From Serratia marcescens subsp. marcescens ATCC 13880 (GTDB lineage: Bacteria > Pseudomonadota > Gammaproteobacteria > Enterobacterales > Enterobacteriaceae): a stretch of 64,000 bases of DNA. Positions 52,187 to 61,937 of the stretch are shown piece by piece (within the stretch, counting starts at the first letter, position 1; every line of letters starts with the position of its first letter). Both the position numbers and the translations under genes were made by a program. The notes under the pieces were generated by a model. It searched no databases, was not told the DNA's origin, and was given only the letters and a program-made list of their open reading frames with translations. The stretch lies in contig NZ_CP071238.1 in assembly GCF_017299535.1 (NCBI RefSeq), positions 806,001 through 870,000 of the forward strand, in the 5' to 3' direction.

Positions 52187-52806
52187 ATAAGCGCATGCAA
52201 ACATTGCTGACGCAGCTGCGGCAGCAGGGGATCCGGGACGAAAAGCTGCTGCGGGCGATCGAAGCGGTGCCGCGCGAGCGTTTTGTCGATGAAGCGCTGG
52301 ATCACAAAGCCTACGAAAACACCGCATTGCCGATCGGTTCCGGTCAGACCATTTCCCAGCCTTATATGGTGGCGCGGATGACCGAGCTGCTGAATCTGAA
52401 GCCCACCTCAAGGGTGTTGGAGATCGGCACCGGTTCCGGTTATCAAACCGCTATCCTGGCACATCTGGTGCAACACGTTTGTTCCGTCGAACGCATCAAG
52501 GGGCTGCAGTGGCAGGCCAAGCGCCGCCTGAAACAGCTCGATCTTCACAATGTTTCCACCCGCCACGGCGACGGCTGGCAGGGTTGGGCCTCGCGCGGCC
52601 CGTTCGATGCGATCATCGTCACTGCCGCGCCGCCGGAGATCCCGCAGGCGCTGGTGGAGCAGCTGGACGATGGCGGCATTTTGGTGTTGCCGGTGGGTGA
52701 GCAGGCTCAAACCCTCAAACGCATTCAGCGTCATGGCAACGATTTCGTTATCGATGCGGTAGAGGCAGTGCGCTTTGTGCCGTTGGTGAAAGGCGAATTG
52801 GCCTAG
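52180..52806 (+). CDS. pcm: Protein-L-isoaspartate O-methyltransferase Pcm
   Basis: A 208-residue SAM-dependent repair methyltransferase acting on isoaspartyl residues in aged proteins. [22 protein letters not shown] motif [16 protein letters not shown] and the C-terminal [12 protein letters not shown] match E. coli. The start is ATG 52180 (MVNKRM), with an overlapping GTG at 52183 as alternative. It is part of the surE-pcm stationary-phase cluster ahead of nlpD-rpoS. Confidence 0.96.
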   Translation: MVNKRMQTLLTQLRQQGIRDEKLLRAIEAVPRERFVDEALDHKAYENTALPIGSGQTISQPYMVARMTELLNLKPTSRVLEIGTGSGYQTAILAHLVQHVCSVERIKGLQWQAKRRLKQLDLHNVSTRHGDGWQGWASRGPFDAIIVTAAPPEIPQALVEQLDDGGILVLPVGEQAQTLKRIQRHGNDFVIDAVEAVRFVPLVKGELA

Positions 52807-53113
52807 CGATTGTCTGAATTTTCGACCGTCTGCAAAATCTGTTGCACTTTCATCATGGCCGGATAAGGTTTTCTCGTTCCAATCAGGCTAATTTTCACTA
52901 GAATTGGCCTTTCTACGTAGTTGTCTTATGGTGCGGCAACGCCAATGTGGTTAGCATTGGCGCGCGTTTTGATGCTCCGGCGCGAGATGACCTGGCGTTC
53001 AGGGATCGGCCGGCGGCGCCTTTACATCGCAGAAACTGGGAAGTGGCAAAAGCTCGGCTACGATGTAAAGGGTATTTTGGATATATCACTGATATTGCTG
53101 TCATGGGGGAAGC
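52807..53113 (+). other. pcm-nlpD intergenic region with two inverted repeats
   Basis: 307 bases without a gene. CGCCAATG-TGGTTAG-CATTGGCG (52940-52962) is a perfect 8-bp hairpin followed by CGCGTTTT, possibly a terminator for the upstream operon. CTTTACATCG (53020-53029) and CGATGTAAAG (53061-53070) form a perfect 10-bp inverted repeat 44 bases before the nlpD ATG. nlpD promoters should lie here. Confidence 0.55.
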
Positions 53114-54130
53114 ATGAGCACGGGAAGCCCAATGATTACGTTACGCCGGGTAGCGGTGTGTACGATGGTAAGTTTGTGGTTGGCGGGTTGTACGAATACG
53201 GCCTCGACGTCGGCTCCTATCAGCAGCGTGGGGGGCGGCGGTGCCGCTCCATCCGGCAATAATAATGGCGGAGTGCAGCAGGCCAGCCCAGAGGGCCGCA
53301 TTGTCTATAACCGCAGTTATAACGCCATCCCCAAAGGGAGCTACAGCGGCGGCGAAACTTATACGGTCAAGCGCGGCGACACGCTGTTTTATATTGCCTG
53401 GATCACCGGCAATGATTTCCGCGACCTGGCGCAGCGCAACAATATTCCCGAGCCATACAGCCTGAATGTTGGCCAAACCATTCAGCTTGGTAATGGTTCT
53501 GCCAACGGCGGCGGCGGCATGTTGGCGACGACAGACGCGACCAAAGGCGGCGTTCCGAAGCCACCTTCCAGCTCCCAGATCCAGACGGCAACGGTTGATT
53601 CTCAATCAACTAACGCGTATTCTGAAAACTCGGGTAAACAGAATGTAGGTAAGATGTTACCTGCAGCAGGTGCCGCAGCGGTTGGGACCGCGACTGCGCC
53701 TGTTACCGCGCCGGAAGCCGCTCCACCTGTGAGCAGCACCGTCAGCAACAGCGCTCCGGTCAGTACCTGGAGATGGCCGACTGACGGTAAGGTTATTGAT
53801 AACTTTTCCTCATCAGAAGGTGGGAATAAGGGTGTCGATATCGCCGGTTCCCGTGGGCAGCCTATCTTCGCTACCGCCGATGGCCGCGTAGTGTATGCAG
53901 GCAACGCTTTACGGGGTTACGGTAATCTAATCATCATCAAACATAATGATGATTACCTGAGCGCCTACGCTCATAACGACACAATGCTGGTCCGGGAACA
54001 ACAAGAAGTGAAGGCGGGTCAAAAAATAGCCACCATGGGTAGCACCGGTACCAGTTCAGTACGTTTGCATTTTGAAATTCGTTACAAGGGGAAATCCGTA
54101 AACCCGCTGCGTTATCTTCCGCAGCGATAG
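53114..54130 (+). CDS. nlpD: Murein hydrolase activator NlpD (lipoprotein)
   Basis: A 338-residue outer-membrane lipoprotein that activates AmiC at the septum. The lipobox is LAGC with lipidated Cys26. A LysM domain at about 75-120 ([29 protein letters not shown]) is followed by a low-complexity Ala/Pro/Thr linker and a C-terminal LytM/M23 domain ([63 protein letters not shown]). The M23 domain is degenerate at zinc-ligand positions, as in other NlpD proteins. The linker is about 40 residues shorter than in E. coli. It contains the rpoS promoter. Confidence 0.95.
   Translation: MSTGSPMITLRRVAVCTMVSLWLAGCTNTASTSAPISSVGGGGAAPSGNNNGGVQQASPEGRIVYNRSYNAIPKGSYSGGETYTVKRGDTLFYIAWITGNDFRDLAQRNNIPEPYSLNVGQTIQLGNGSANGGGGMLATTDATKGGVPKPPSSSQIQTATVDSQSTNAYSENSGKQNVGKMLPAAGAAAVGTATAPVTAPEAAPPVSSTVSNSAPVSTWRWPTDGKVIDNFSSSEGGNKGVDIAGSRGQPIFATADGRVVYAGNALRGYGNLIIIKHNDDYLSAYAHNDTMLVREQQEVKAGQKIATMGSTGTSSVRLHFEIRYKGKSVNPLRYLPQR
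53600..53630 (+). promoter_or_regulatory. Candidate main rpoS promoter inside nlpD
   Basis: TATTCT at 53618-53623, within the codons for AYSENSGK, lies about 560 bases before the rpoS ATG. This agrees with the long (roughly 570-base) rpoS leader known in E. coli, whose promoter is at the same place in nlpD. Identified by position and -10 match only. Confidence 0.5.
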
Positions 54131-54157
54131 ATTGGGCAGAATACGCTGAGATTCTGC
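54075..54157 (+). promoter_or_regulatory. rpoS leader: sRNA-pairing segment and hairpin
   Basis: The sequence at 54075-54096 (AAATTCGTTAC then AAGGGGAAATC), inside the end of nlpD, is the segment that pairs with DsrA and related Hfq-dependent sRNAs in E. coli and appears unchanged. GCAGAAT (54136-54142) and ATTCTGC (54151-54157) form a 7-bp hairpin 13 bases before the GGTAGGAG ribosome site; I do not recall this hairpin from E. coli. Confidence 0.6.
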
Positions 54158-54184
54158 TCGCGGTATCACGGGTAGGAGCAGCAT

Positions 54185-55183
54185 ATGAGCCAAAATACGC
54201 TGAAAGTTAACGAGTTACATGATGATGCGGATTTCGACGAGAATGGAGCTGAGGCCGAGTCGTTTGATGAAAAAGCGCTGGTAGAAGAAGAGACCAGCGA
54301 GAACGATTTAGCGGAAGAAGAGCTGTTGTCTCAAGGCGTTACGCAACGCGTATTGGATGCGACGCAGCTCTATCTGGGTGAGATCGGTTATTCACCTCTG
54401 CTGACCGCAGAGGAAGAAGTCTATTTTGCGCGGCGTGCTCTGCGCGGTGACGTGCCGTCCCGCCGCCGCATGATTGAAAGCAACCTGCGGCTGGTGGTGA
54501 AAATCGCTCGCCGCTACAGCAACCGCGGTCTGGCGCTGCTGGATCTGATCGAAGAGGGTAACCTCGGTCTGATTCGCGCAGTGGAAAAATTCGACCCGGA
54601 ACGCGGTTTCCGCTTCTCCACTTATGCAACCTGGTGGATCCGTCAGACGATTGAACGGGCGATCATGAACCAAACCCGTACCATTCGTTTGCCTATCCAT
54701 ATCGTCAAAGAACTGAATGTCTATCTGCGCACCGCGCGCGAGCTTTCCCACAAGCTGGATCATGAACCGAGCGCTGAAGAAATTGCCGAGCAACTCGACA
54801 AGCCGGTGGATGACGTCAGCCGCATGCTGCGCCTGAATGAGCGTATCACCTCGGTGGATACGCCGCTGGGCGGGGATTCGGAGAAAGCGCTGCTGGACAT
54901 TCTGGCCGACGAGAAGGACAACGGGCCTGAAGACACCACGCAAGATGACGATATGAAGCAAAGCATCGTCAAATGGCTGTTCGAATTGAACGCCAAACAG
55001 CGTGAAGTGTTGGCGCGTCGTTTCGGCCTGTTGGGCTATGAAGCGGCGACGCTGGAAGACGTAGGCCGGGAGATTGGCCTGACGCGCGAGCGCGTCCGTC
55101 AGATTCAGGTAGAAGGTCTGCGCCGTCTGCGTGAGATTTTGCAGATGCAGGGCCTGAGCATTGAGGCGCTGTTCCGTGAATAA
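54185..55183 (+). CDS. rpoS: RNA polymerase sigma factor RpoS (sigma-38)
   Basis: A 332-residue stationary-phase and general-stress sigma factor. Region 1.2 has [25 protein letters not shown]. Region 2 has [67 protein letters not shown] split over standard subregions. Region 4 has [46 protein letters not shown]. The intact length argues for a functional allele. A bidirectional terminator follows. Confidence 0.98.
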   Translation: MSQNTLKVNELHDDADFDENGAEAESFDEKALVEEETSENDLAEEELLSQGVTQRVLDATQLYLGEIGYSPLLTAEEEVYFARRALRGDVPSRRRMIESNLRLVVKIARRYSNRGLALLDLIEEGNLGLIRAVEKFDPERGFRFSTYATWWIRQTIERAIMNQTRTIRLPIHIVKELNVYLRTARELSHKLDHEPSAEEIAEQLDKPVDDVSRMLRLNERITSVDTPLGGDSEKALLDILADEKDNGPEDTTQDDDMKQSIVKWLFELNAKQREVLARRFGLLGYEAATLEDVGREIGLTRERVRQIQVEGLRRLREILQMQGLSIEALFRE

Positions 55184-55208
55184 CGCCGGTTGTTGAACCG
55201 CATCAAAT

Positions 55209-55242
55209 AAAAACGGTGAGCATGATGCTCACCGTTTTTTTA
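55209..55242. terminator. Bidirectional terminator between rpoS and mutS
   Basis: AAAAACGGTGAGCA-TGA-TGCTCACCGTTTTT with a T-run on both strands, between convergent rpoS and mutS. Confidence 0.92.
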
Positions 55243-55262
55243 TGCCCGCGTTTGGCGCCTGA

Positions 55263-57818
55263 CTACACCATATTTTTCAGCCGGTAGATCCATTCCAGCG
55301 CCTGTCGCGGCGACAGGGAATCCGGATCCAGCGCCTCCAGGGCTTCTACCGCCGGCGAGGTCTCTTCCTGCAGCAGCGTCATCTGGGTGGCGTCGACGCT
55401 GCCCGATGCGGTGTGGCTGGAAATAGACTCCAGCTCGCGCAGTTTCTGACGGGCGCGTTTGATGACGTCGCGCGGCACGCCGGCCAGCGCGGCGACCGCC
55501 AGGCCATAGCTTTTGCTGGCGGCACCGTCTTGCACGCTGTGCATGAAGGCGATGGTGTCGCCGTGTTCAAGCGCATCCAGATGCACGTTGACCACGCCTT
55601 CCATTTTCTCCGGCAGGGTCGTCAGCTCGAAGTAGTGGGTGGCGAACAGCGTCATCGCCTTGATGCGGTTGGCCAGGTTCTCGGCGCAGGCCCAGGCCAG
55701 CGACAGGCCGTCGTAGGTGGAGGTGCCGCGGCCGATTTCATCCATCAACACCAGGCTGTGCTCGGTGGCGTTGTGCAGAATGTTGGCGGTTTCGGTCATC
55801 TCCACCATGAAGGTGGAGCGGCCGGAAGCCAGATCGTCCGCCGCGCCGACGCGGGTGAAGATGCGATCCACCGGGCCGATGGTGGCCTTGGTGGCCGGCA
55901 CGTAGCTGCCGATGTGCGCCATCAGCACAATCAGCGCCGTTTGCCGCATATAGGTGCTTTTACCGCCCATGTTCGGACCGGTTATGATCAGCATGCGGCG
56001 CTGCGGCGACAGGGTGAGCGGGTTCGAGATAAACGGCTCGCTCAGCACCTGCTCCACTACCGGATGGCGGCCTTCGGTAATGCGGATCCCCGGCTGCTCG
56101 CTCATGGTCGGGCAAGCGTAGTTCAGGGTATCGGCGCGCTCGGCCAGGTTGGCCAGCACGTCCAGCTCGGCCAGCGCGGCGGCGCTTTGTTGCAGTTCCG
56201 CCAGGTGCGGCAGCAGCAGATCGAATAGCTCGTCGTACAGGCTTTTCTCGATCGCCAGCGCCTTACCCTTGGAGGTGAGCACTTTGTCTTCGTACTCTTT
56301 CAGTTCCGGGATGATGTAGCGCTCGGCGTTTTTCAGCGTCTGACGGCGTACATAGTGGATCGGCACCAGGTGGCTCTGACCGCGGCTGACCTGAATATAA
56401 TAGCCGTGTACGCCATTGAAGCCGACCTTGAGCGTATCCAGCCCCAACTTTTCACGCTCGCGGATCTCCAGCCGATCGAGATAGTCGCTGGCGCCGTCGG
56501 CCAGTGCCCGCCACTCGTCCAGTTCGCTGTTGTAACCGGGGGCAATCACGCCGCCATCGCGCACCAGCACCGGCGGTGATTCAATGACCGCGCGTTCCAG
56601 CAGCTCGCGCAGTTCGTCGAACTGGCCTACCTGCGACAGCAGCTGCTGCACGTGCGGCGTTTTCACATCCTGCAGCAGCGCGCGGATGTCCGGCAGTTGC
56701 TGGAAAGCATGGCGCATGCGCGCCAGATCTCGCGGCCGGGCGGTGCGCAGCGCCAGACGCGCCAAAATACGTTCCTGATCGCCTACCTGACGCAGCGAAG
56801 GCTGCAGATCCGCGAACAGCTCCTGCAATGCGCCGATCGCCTGCTGGCGGGCAGTCAGGACCTTGATGTCGCGGGTTGGCATGTGCAGCCAGCGTTTCAG
56901 CATGCGGCTGCCCATCGGCGTGACCGTACGATCGAGGATCGCCGCCAGCGTGTTGTCGCTGCCGCCGGACAGGCTCTGCGTCAGCTCCAGGTTGCGGCGG
57001 GTGGCGGCATCCATGATGATGCCGTCCTGCTGGCGTTCCATGGTGATGCCGCGAATGTGCGGCAGCGAAGTGCGTTGGGTATCTTTGACGTACTGCAGCA
57101 GGCAGCCGGCGGCGCGCAGCGCCTGGTGCGCCTGTTCGACGCCGAAGCCGGTCAAGTCGCGGGTGCCGAACTGCAGGTTGAGCTGCTGACGCGCTGTCTC
57201 CAGCTCGAATTCCCACAGCGGGCGGCGGCGCAGGCCGTGGCGCTGTTCGATCAGCGCCATGTGTTCAAAGGTTTCCGGATAGAGCAGCTCGGCCGGATTG
57301 GTGCGCTGCAGCTCGGCGGCCATGGTTTCCAGATCCTGCGGCTCGGCGACGCGGAAGCGGCCGGAGCTAACGTCCAGCGTAGCGTAGCCGAAGCCGCGCG
57401 CGTCCTGCCAGATCGCCGCCAGCAGGTTGTCCTGGCGCTCTTGCAGCAGCGCTTCGTCGGTGATGGTGCCGGGGGTGACGATGCGCACCACTTTGCGCTC
57501 GACCGGCCCTTTACTGGTGGCCGGATCGCCGATCTGCTCGCAGATGGCGACGGATTCGCCGAGCTGCACCAGCTTGGCCAGGTAGTTCTCCACCGCGTGG
57601 TGCGGCACGCCGGCCATCGGGATCGGCTCGCCCGCCGAGGCGCCGCGTTTGGTCAGCGAGATATCCAGCAGTTGAGAAGCGCGCTTGGCGTCGTCGTAAA
57701 ATAGCTCGTAGAAGTCGCCCATGCGGTAGAACAGCAGGATTTCAGGATGCTGGGCCTTGAGGCGCAGGTACTGCTGCATCATCGGCGTGTGCGAATCGAG
57801 TTTATCGGTGCTATTCAT
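55263..57818 (-). CDS. mutS: DNA mismatch repair protein MutS
   Basis: An 851-residue mismatch-recognition ATPase. The mismatch wedge GDFYELF has Phe36 and Glu38 at E. coli numbers when translation starts at MNSTDKL (57818), which favours that ATG over one seven codons upstream. Walker A is [17 protein letters not shown], Walker B is [16 protein letters not shown], with ATHYFELT and the C-terminal [17 protein letters not shown] tetramerisation region. No disruption is seen, so a mutator allele is not suggested. Confidence 0.97.
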   Translation of the reverse strand: MNSTDKLDSHTPMMQQYLRLKAQHPEILLFYRMGDFYELFYDDAKRASQLLDISLTKRGASAGEPIPMAGVPHHAVENYLAKLVQLGESVAICEQIGDPATSKGPVERKVVRIVTPGTITDEALLQERQDNLLAAIWQDARGFGYATLDVSSGRFRVAEPQDLETMAAELQRTNPAELLYPETFEHMALIEQRHGLRRRPLWEFELETARQQLNLQFGTRDLTGFGVEQAHQALRAAGCLLQYVKDTQRTSLPHIRGITMERQQDGIIMDAATRRNLELTQSLSGGSDNTLAAILDRTVTPMGSRMLKRWLHMPTRDIKVLTARQQAIGALQELFADLQPSLRQVGDQERILARLALRTARPRDLARMRHAFQQLPDIRALLQDVKTPHVQQLLSQVGQFDELRELLERAVIESPPVLVRDGGVIAPGYNSELDEWRALADGASDYLDRLEIREREKLGLDTLKVGFNGVHGYYIQVSRGQSHLVPIHYVRRQTLKNAERYIIPELKEYEDKVLTSKGKALAIEKSLYDELFDLLLPHLAELQQSAAALAELDVLANLAERADTLNYACPTMSEQPGIRITEGRHPVVEQVLSEPFISNPLTLSPQRRMLIITGPNMGGKSTYMRQTALIVLMAHIGSYVPATKATIGPVDRIFTRVGAADDLASGRSTFMVEMTETANILHNATEHSLVLMDEIGRGTSTYDGLSLAWACAENLANRIKAMTLFATHYFELTTLPEKMEGVVNVHLDALEHGDTIAFMHSVQDGAASKSYGLAVAALAGVPRDVIKRARQKLRELESISSHTASGSVDATQMTLLQEETSPAVEALEALDPDSLSPRQALEWIYRLKNMV

Positions 57819-58129
57819 GCGATTATTTTTCCAATCCATTGAATGTAAAGGGAACTGTGATTTTCATTGTCGTCATTCGCTATCACATTGTTTCAGCAGG
57901 CGTCGCCCCATTCAGCGCTTGGCGGGCGGCGTAAATCAAATCATCAAAACGCCAAATGGCGCGCTCAAACCCGAGGTTTGCACAGACGCTTATACTAGCC
58001 CAGCGGGCAATCGGCTGTCACAGGTAAAAATGGGAAGTGCTGCGCAAGGCCGGTTTGCAACGAAGCGAGATTGTCGTTCGCCTGCGGGCAACAACGCAAG
58101 TGTCGCCGCCCGTTGAGGCGGCGTAGAGT
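57819..58129. other. mutS upstream region, 311 bases without a gene
   Basis: It contains a short CGCCA-AA-TGGCG palindrome (57950-57961) and, at 58104-58123, a CGCCGCC-CGTTGA-GGCGGCG hairpin immediately downstream of the propeller gene on the minus strand, probably its terminator although the T-run is lacking. No RNA gene was recognised. Confidence 0.5.
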
Positions 58130-59122
58130 TTATTTTGCGGCGGTGAGAGGCAAGGGCAGTTGATAGAGGCGGAAACTGTCGGGCACTTCGGTTTCATGGC
58201 CGGGCAGCAGGCGGTGGCGGATGCGCGACTCGCTGACGAAGGCGCAGCCTTGCGGAGTGATAGTGAGGTTGACCGGCGATTCCATGCCTTCGCGCAAGAC
58301 CTCAATCCGGTGCGTGCCTGCCGCCTTGGGAGACGGGATCCGCAGGATCCGCCCCTGCCCGCTTTGGATCCCGTTCTCCAGCACAATCAGCGCGCCGTCC
58401 GGCGCCAATCCCATCCCGTCCGGGTTTTCAATCAGGCGCGGCAGCCGCATTTCCGTCAGCTGCGGCTTTGGAGCGTTATAACTGAGGGTGTAGAGCTTAC
58501 CTGTGCCGAAATTGGCGACTGCCATCAGCCGGTCGTCGAGCAGCACGATCCCGGCGGCCCCCAGCCCGCTGGGGGCCGCTAGTTGCGGATCCTGATATAG
58601 CGTACGGAATGCCGCTTCGCCTGGCCGCAGGCGCAGGATGCCGCCGCCGCGGGTTTCCGTCACATACACCGTACCGTCTGCGCCGAGCACGATATCGTTG
58701 CCCATTTCTCCCGCCGGCAGCGCCAGGCTGCGGTTGAGCGTGCCATCCGCGACGTTCAGCGCATAGATGCGGTTGGCGCGCGTTTTGCCGCCGGAGAGAA
58801 AGTCCGGCGAATTGCCCCACAGCAGCCCGCGCCGTTCGTCCAGCCGTAGCGCGTTTGAGGCGAACACCGTGTCGGCGCCGGGGAAAAAGGTTTCCCACGC
58901 TTGACCCGGCCGCTTGCGCAGCACGTTGCCGCTGGTGATCAGGCCGACATACAGCGTACCGTCCGTCGCGCGGGCGATGCCGTTGGGGTAAAGCGCGCCA
59001 GGCGGCAGCGTCATGCTGCTTTCTGTGCAGTCTGCGCTGGCGGCGGCCTGCGCCGGAGCGCTAAGGGTGAATGCGGCAGCGAGGGCGAGCAACGCCGCTC
59101 GCGCGGTAACAGCGTATGACAT
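58130..59122 (-). CDS. Secreted SMP-30/gluconolactonase-like beta-propeller protein
   Basis: A 330-residue protein with a signal peptide (about 26 residues, ending SAPAQA) and six-bladed-propeller repeats (YPNGIARATDGTLYVGLI, GNDIVLGADGTVYVTETRGGG, NPDGMGLAPDGALIVLENG). It resembles SMP-30/Gluconolactonase/LRE-like proteins; the enzymatic metal ligands cannot be confirmed by eye. It is the last gene of an SDR-AKR-propeller series on the minus strand, with a 30-base gap to the AKR gene. Function unknown; a periplasmic lactonase or sugar/alcohol-binding role is a guess. Confidence 0.65.
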   Translation of the reverse strand: MSYAVTARAALLALAAAFTLSAPAQAAASADCTESSMTLPPGALYPNGIARATDGTLYVGLITSGNVLRKRPGQAWETFFPGADTVFASNALRLDERRGLLWGNSPDFLSGGKTRANRIYALNVADGTLNRSLALPAGEMGNDIVLGADGTVYVTETRGGGILRLRPGEAAFRTLYQDPQLAAPSGLGAAGIVLLDDRLMAVANFGTGKLYTLSYNAPKPQLTEMRLPRLIENPDGMGLAPDGALIVLENGIQSGQGRILRIPSPKAAGTHRIEVLREGMESPVNLTITPQGCAFVSESRIRHRLLPGHETEVPDSFRLYQLPLPLTAAK

Positions 59123-59152
59123 GTTTATCTCCGGGAATGGGGGAAAGGGGGG

Positions 59153-60124
59153 CTACCAGCGCTCAGGGCGGGCAGCGTGCGCCATTGGCGCCTCCAGCGC
59201 GGCCACGTCTTCCGGTGATAGCCTGAGCTCGAGCGCCGCCAGCGCATCTTGCAGATGGTGCGGCTTGGACATGCCCACCAGCGGCGACGCCACGCCGGGT
59301 TTGGCCAACAGCCAGGCCAGCGCGATTTGCGCCGGTGGAACGCCGCGCGCGGCCGCCACCTCCGCGACCGCCGCGACGGTGCGTTCAACCTCGTTTCTGC
59401 CGCCGTACCAACGGGGCGCCTGCTCGTCGGTGGCGGCGCGCAGCGTGCCGCCGCTGCCGGAGCCGGCCAGCACGCCGCGGGCCAGCGGCGACCAGGGCGT
59501 CAGACCAAGCCCCTCCTCCAGGCACAGCGGGATCAGTTCCTCTTCATCTTCACGCGTCACCAGGTTGTATTGGCTTTGCAGCGAAATAAACGGCGCCAGG
59601 CGGTGCTGACGTTGAACGGCCAGCATTTTCATCAGGCGCCAGGCGTGCAGCGAGGAGGCGCCGAGATAGCGGATTTTGCCCGCCCGCACCAGGCCGTCGA
59701 GGGTGTCGGCGGTTTCTTCGAGCGGCGTTTCGGTGTCGAAGCGGTGCAGCACGAACAGATCGAGGTAATCCGTTCCCAGCCGCTGCAAGGAGGCATCGAC
59801 GCTGTGCAGCAGGTGCTTGCGCGAGAGCCCCCGGCTGTTCGGCTGCGCGTCAATTGGAAAATAGGCCTTGGTAGCGATCACCACGTCTTCACGGCGGGCA
59901 AACGCCTTCAGCGCGCGGCCGAGAATGCGCTCGCTTTCTCCGCCGGAGTAAATGTTGGCGGTATCGAAAAAATTGATGCCCGCTTCCAGCGCCTCGCGGA
60001 TAAAGGGGCGTGCTTCGTCTTCCTTCAGCACCCAGGGCCGCCAGGCCGGATCGCCGTAGGTCATGCAACCCAGGCAGAGGCGAGACACTTTCAGGCCACT
60101 GTCGCCAAGCCGAACGTAGTTCAT
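59153..60124 (-). CDS. Aldo/keto reductase (AKR)
   Basis: A 323-residue cytoplasmic NADPH-dependent oxidoreductase of the YajO/TAS-like AKR group. MNYVRLGDSGLKVSRLCLGCMTYGDP leads in. The catalytic tetrad is found in INFFDTANIYSGGESE (Asp, Tyr), VVIATKAYF (Lys) and DYLDLFVLHRFD (His). The C-terminal cofactor segment SPLVGMSKPHHLQDALAAL is present. It lies 12 bases after the SDR gene, so they are cotranscribed; the substrate is unknown. Confidence 0.88.
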   Translation of the reverse strand: MNYVRLGDSGLKVSRLCLGCMTYGDPAWRPWVLKEDEARPFIREALEAGINFFDTANIYSGGESERILGRALKAFARREDVVIATKAYFPIDAQPNSRGLSRKHLLHSVDASLQRLGTDYLDLFVLHRFDTETPLEETADTLDGLVRAGKIRYLGASSLHAWRLMKMLAVQRQHRLAPFISLQSQYNLVTREDEEELIPLCLEEGLGLTPWSPLARGVLAGSGSGGTLRAATDEQAPRWYGGRNEVERTVAAVAEVAAARGVPPAQIALAWLLAKPGVASPLVGMSKPHHLQDALAALELRLSPEDVAALEAPMAHAARPERW

Positions 60125-60136
60125 GGCCTCGTCTCC

Positions 60137-60937
60137 TCAACGCATGCCGGCGATGGTGTAACCGCCGTCCACCAGCAGGCTTTGGCCGGTGATGAAGCGG
60201 GCTTCGTCCGTCGCCAGCCACAGCGCCACATCGCCGATGTCTTCCGATTCGCCCAGGCGGCCGGCGGGCGTGTGGGCGATAAAGGGCGCGAAGGCCGCGC
60301 TGTCAGCCACGCTGCTGCGCGCCATCGGCGTGTCGATGATGCCGGGGTTGATGTTGTTGACGCGGATGCCCTGGCCGCTGTATTCGAGCGCCACTGCGCG
60401 GATCATCGCATCGAGCGCGCCCTTGCTGGCGGAGTAGCTGGATGAGCCGGCCAGCGCGCCGTGGGTCAGCCAGGAGGAGGTGTTGATGATCACGCCGCCC
60501 GAGCGCTGAGCCAGAAAGGTTTCAATCTCGTATTTCATCGCCAGCCAGACGCCTCTGAGGTTAATGGCGATTACCCGGTCAAAATCCTCGCTGCTCTGTT
60601 CGGTGATGGGGGCGAAGTTGCCGATGATGCCGGCGTTGTTGAAGGCGACGTCGAGCCGGCCGTAATGGGCGGTCACCGTGGCGATCAGTTGGCGGATATC
60701 GTCTTCCTCGGAGACGTCGGCCACGATGGGCAGGGCGTCGCCGCCGGCCAGCGCGATGTCGCGCGCCGTGGCTTCGATTTCCGCCGCGCGTCGGCCGGCC
60801 AGCGCGACTTTGGCGCCTTCGCGGGCATAGGCCAGCGCGGCGGCGCGGCCGATGCCGGTGCCGCCGCCGCTCACCAGTACGACTTTGCCCGCCAGACGGC
60901 GCGGCGTTTCATGAGTTGGAGCTGTAGCATTAATCAT
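60137..60937 (-). CDS. Short-chain dehydrogenase/reductase (SDR), classical type
   Basis: A 266-residue NAD(P)-dependent oxidoreductase. The cofactor motif is VSGGGTGIGRAAALAYA. VAFNNAGIIGN is the NNAG strand. Ser of NTSSW, Tyr and Lys of YSASKGA make up the catalytic triad. IRVNNINPGIIDTPMA and FITGQSLLVDGGYTI complete the fold. The ATG at 60937 follows AGGTAT. It is divergently transcribed from a LysR gene, which presumably regulates it. Substrate unknown. Confidence 0.88.
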   Translation of the reverse strand: MINATAPTHETPRRLAGKVVLVSGGGTGIGRAAALAYAREGAKVALAGRRAAEIEATARDIALAGGDALPIVADVSEEDDIRQLIATVTAHYGRLDVAFNNAGIIGNFAPITEQSSEDFDRVIAINLRGVWLAMKYEIETFLAQRSGGVIINTSSWLTHGALAGSSSYSASKGALDAMIRAVALEYSGQGIRVNNINPGIIDTPMARSSVADSAAFAPFIAHTPAGRLGESEDIGDVALWLATDEARFITGQSLLVDGGYTIAGMR

Positions 60938-60988
60938 CGTATCGATACCTGGTAATGGGGTCGATCGCAATGCTATGTTGTTAGATGA

Positions 60989-61002
60989 CGGATAACTATC
61001 CG
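60989..61002. promoter_or_regulatory. Palindrome in the SDR/LysR divergent promoter
   Basis: CGGATA-AC-TATCCG is a perfect inverted repeat midway between the two start codons (51 bases from SDR, 41 from the LysR gene). It is a good candidate site for the adjacent LysR-type regulator. Confidence 0.6.
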
Positions 61003-61043
61003 CTAAAAATTCATCTCACTATTAGATAATTTATATCAATAGC

Positions 61044-61937
61044 ATGAAAAAACCTGAACTGTCCGGCCTGGCGGCCTTTGTGGCTATCGCCAGTGAACGC
61101 AGCTTCCGCCGCGCCGCCGCCCGATTGGGCGTGACGCCGCCGACGCTCACCCACACCCTGCGCGAATTGGAAGCGCAGGTGGGCATTCGCCTGCTGAATC
61201 GCACCACCCGCAACGTTTCGCCGACGGAGGCCGGAGAGCATCTGCTGGCACAGTTGGTGCCGGCTTTTACCGACATCGACGCCGCGCTGGAGAGCCTGAA
61301 TGCGTTTCGCGCAGGGCCGCGAGGCCTGGTGCGCATCAACGCGCCGCGTTCGGCCATCGAGCTCGCCATCGTGCCGCATCTGGGGCGGTTGGCCTGCGAG
61401 TACCCCGGCATTACGCTGGAAGTGGTGGCGGACGAGGGGTTCGCCAACATTGTCGAGCAGGGCTTTGACGCCGGCATTAGGCTCGGCGAGGATCTGCACA
61501 ACGATATGCGCGCGGTGCGTCTGACGCCGGATCTGCGTTTCGCCATCGTCGCCACGCCGGATTATTTTCAACGGCACGGCGAGCCGACGCACCCGCAGGA
61601 TTTGCTGCAGCACCGCTGCATCGGTTGGCGTAAGGCCTCATCGGGCGAGCGCTACAAATGGGCATTTCAGCAGGGCGAGCAGCGGTTTTCCGTGGCGGTT
61701 AACAGCCCGTTGATACTCGATGACGGCAGGATGATGGTGCAGGCGGCGCTGGCGCACGTCGGCATCGCTTTCGCCATCGAACAAGAAGTAGAAGAACACC
61801 TGGCGAGCGGGCGGCTGCGGCGGGTGTTGACCGACTGGTGCGCGCCGTTTACCGGTTTTTACCTCTATTATCCTAACCGCAGGAATCATTCCGTGGCGCT
61901 GAGCACGGTGATCGAGTTGCTGCGTCTGCCCACCTAA
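61044..61937 (+). CDS. LysR-family transcriptional regulator
   Basis: A 297-residue regulator. The N-terminal winged HTH is RSFRRAAARLGVTPPTLTHTLRELEAQVGIRLLNRTTRNVSPTEAG at about 20-65. The effector domain follows, with NAPRSAIELAIVPHLGRLACEYPGITLEVVADE and DAGIRLGEDLHNDMRAVRL, as in the DmlR/PgrR/YafC-like group. Its divergent position to the SDR-AKR-propeller operon suggests local control. The effector is unknown. Confidence 0.9.
   Translation: MKKPELSGLAAFVAIASERSFRRAAARLGVTPPTLTHTLRELEAQVGIRLLNRTTRNVSPTEAGEHLLAQLVPAFTDIDAALESLNAFRAGPRGLVRINAPRSAIELAIVPHLGRLACEYPGITLEVVADEGFANIVEQGFDAGIRLGEDLHNDMRAVRLTPDLRFAIVATPDYFQRHGEPTHPQDLLQHRCIGWRKASSGERYKWAFQQGEQRFSVAVNSPLILDDGRMMVQAALAHVGIAFAIEQEVEEHLASGRLRRVLTDWCAPFTGFYLYYPNRRNHSVALSTVIELLRLPT

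Noticed and set aside
57978..57996. TTGCAC and TATACT upstream of mutS as a promoter for an unannotated RNA
   Set aside because: The two hexamers are only 7 bases apart, which cannot form a sigma-70 promoter.
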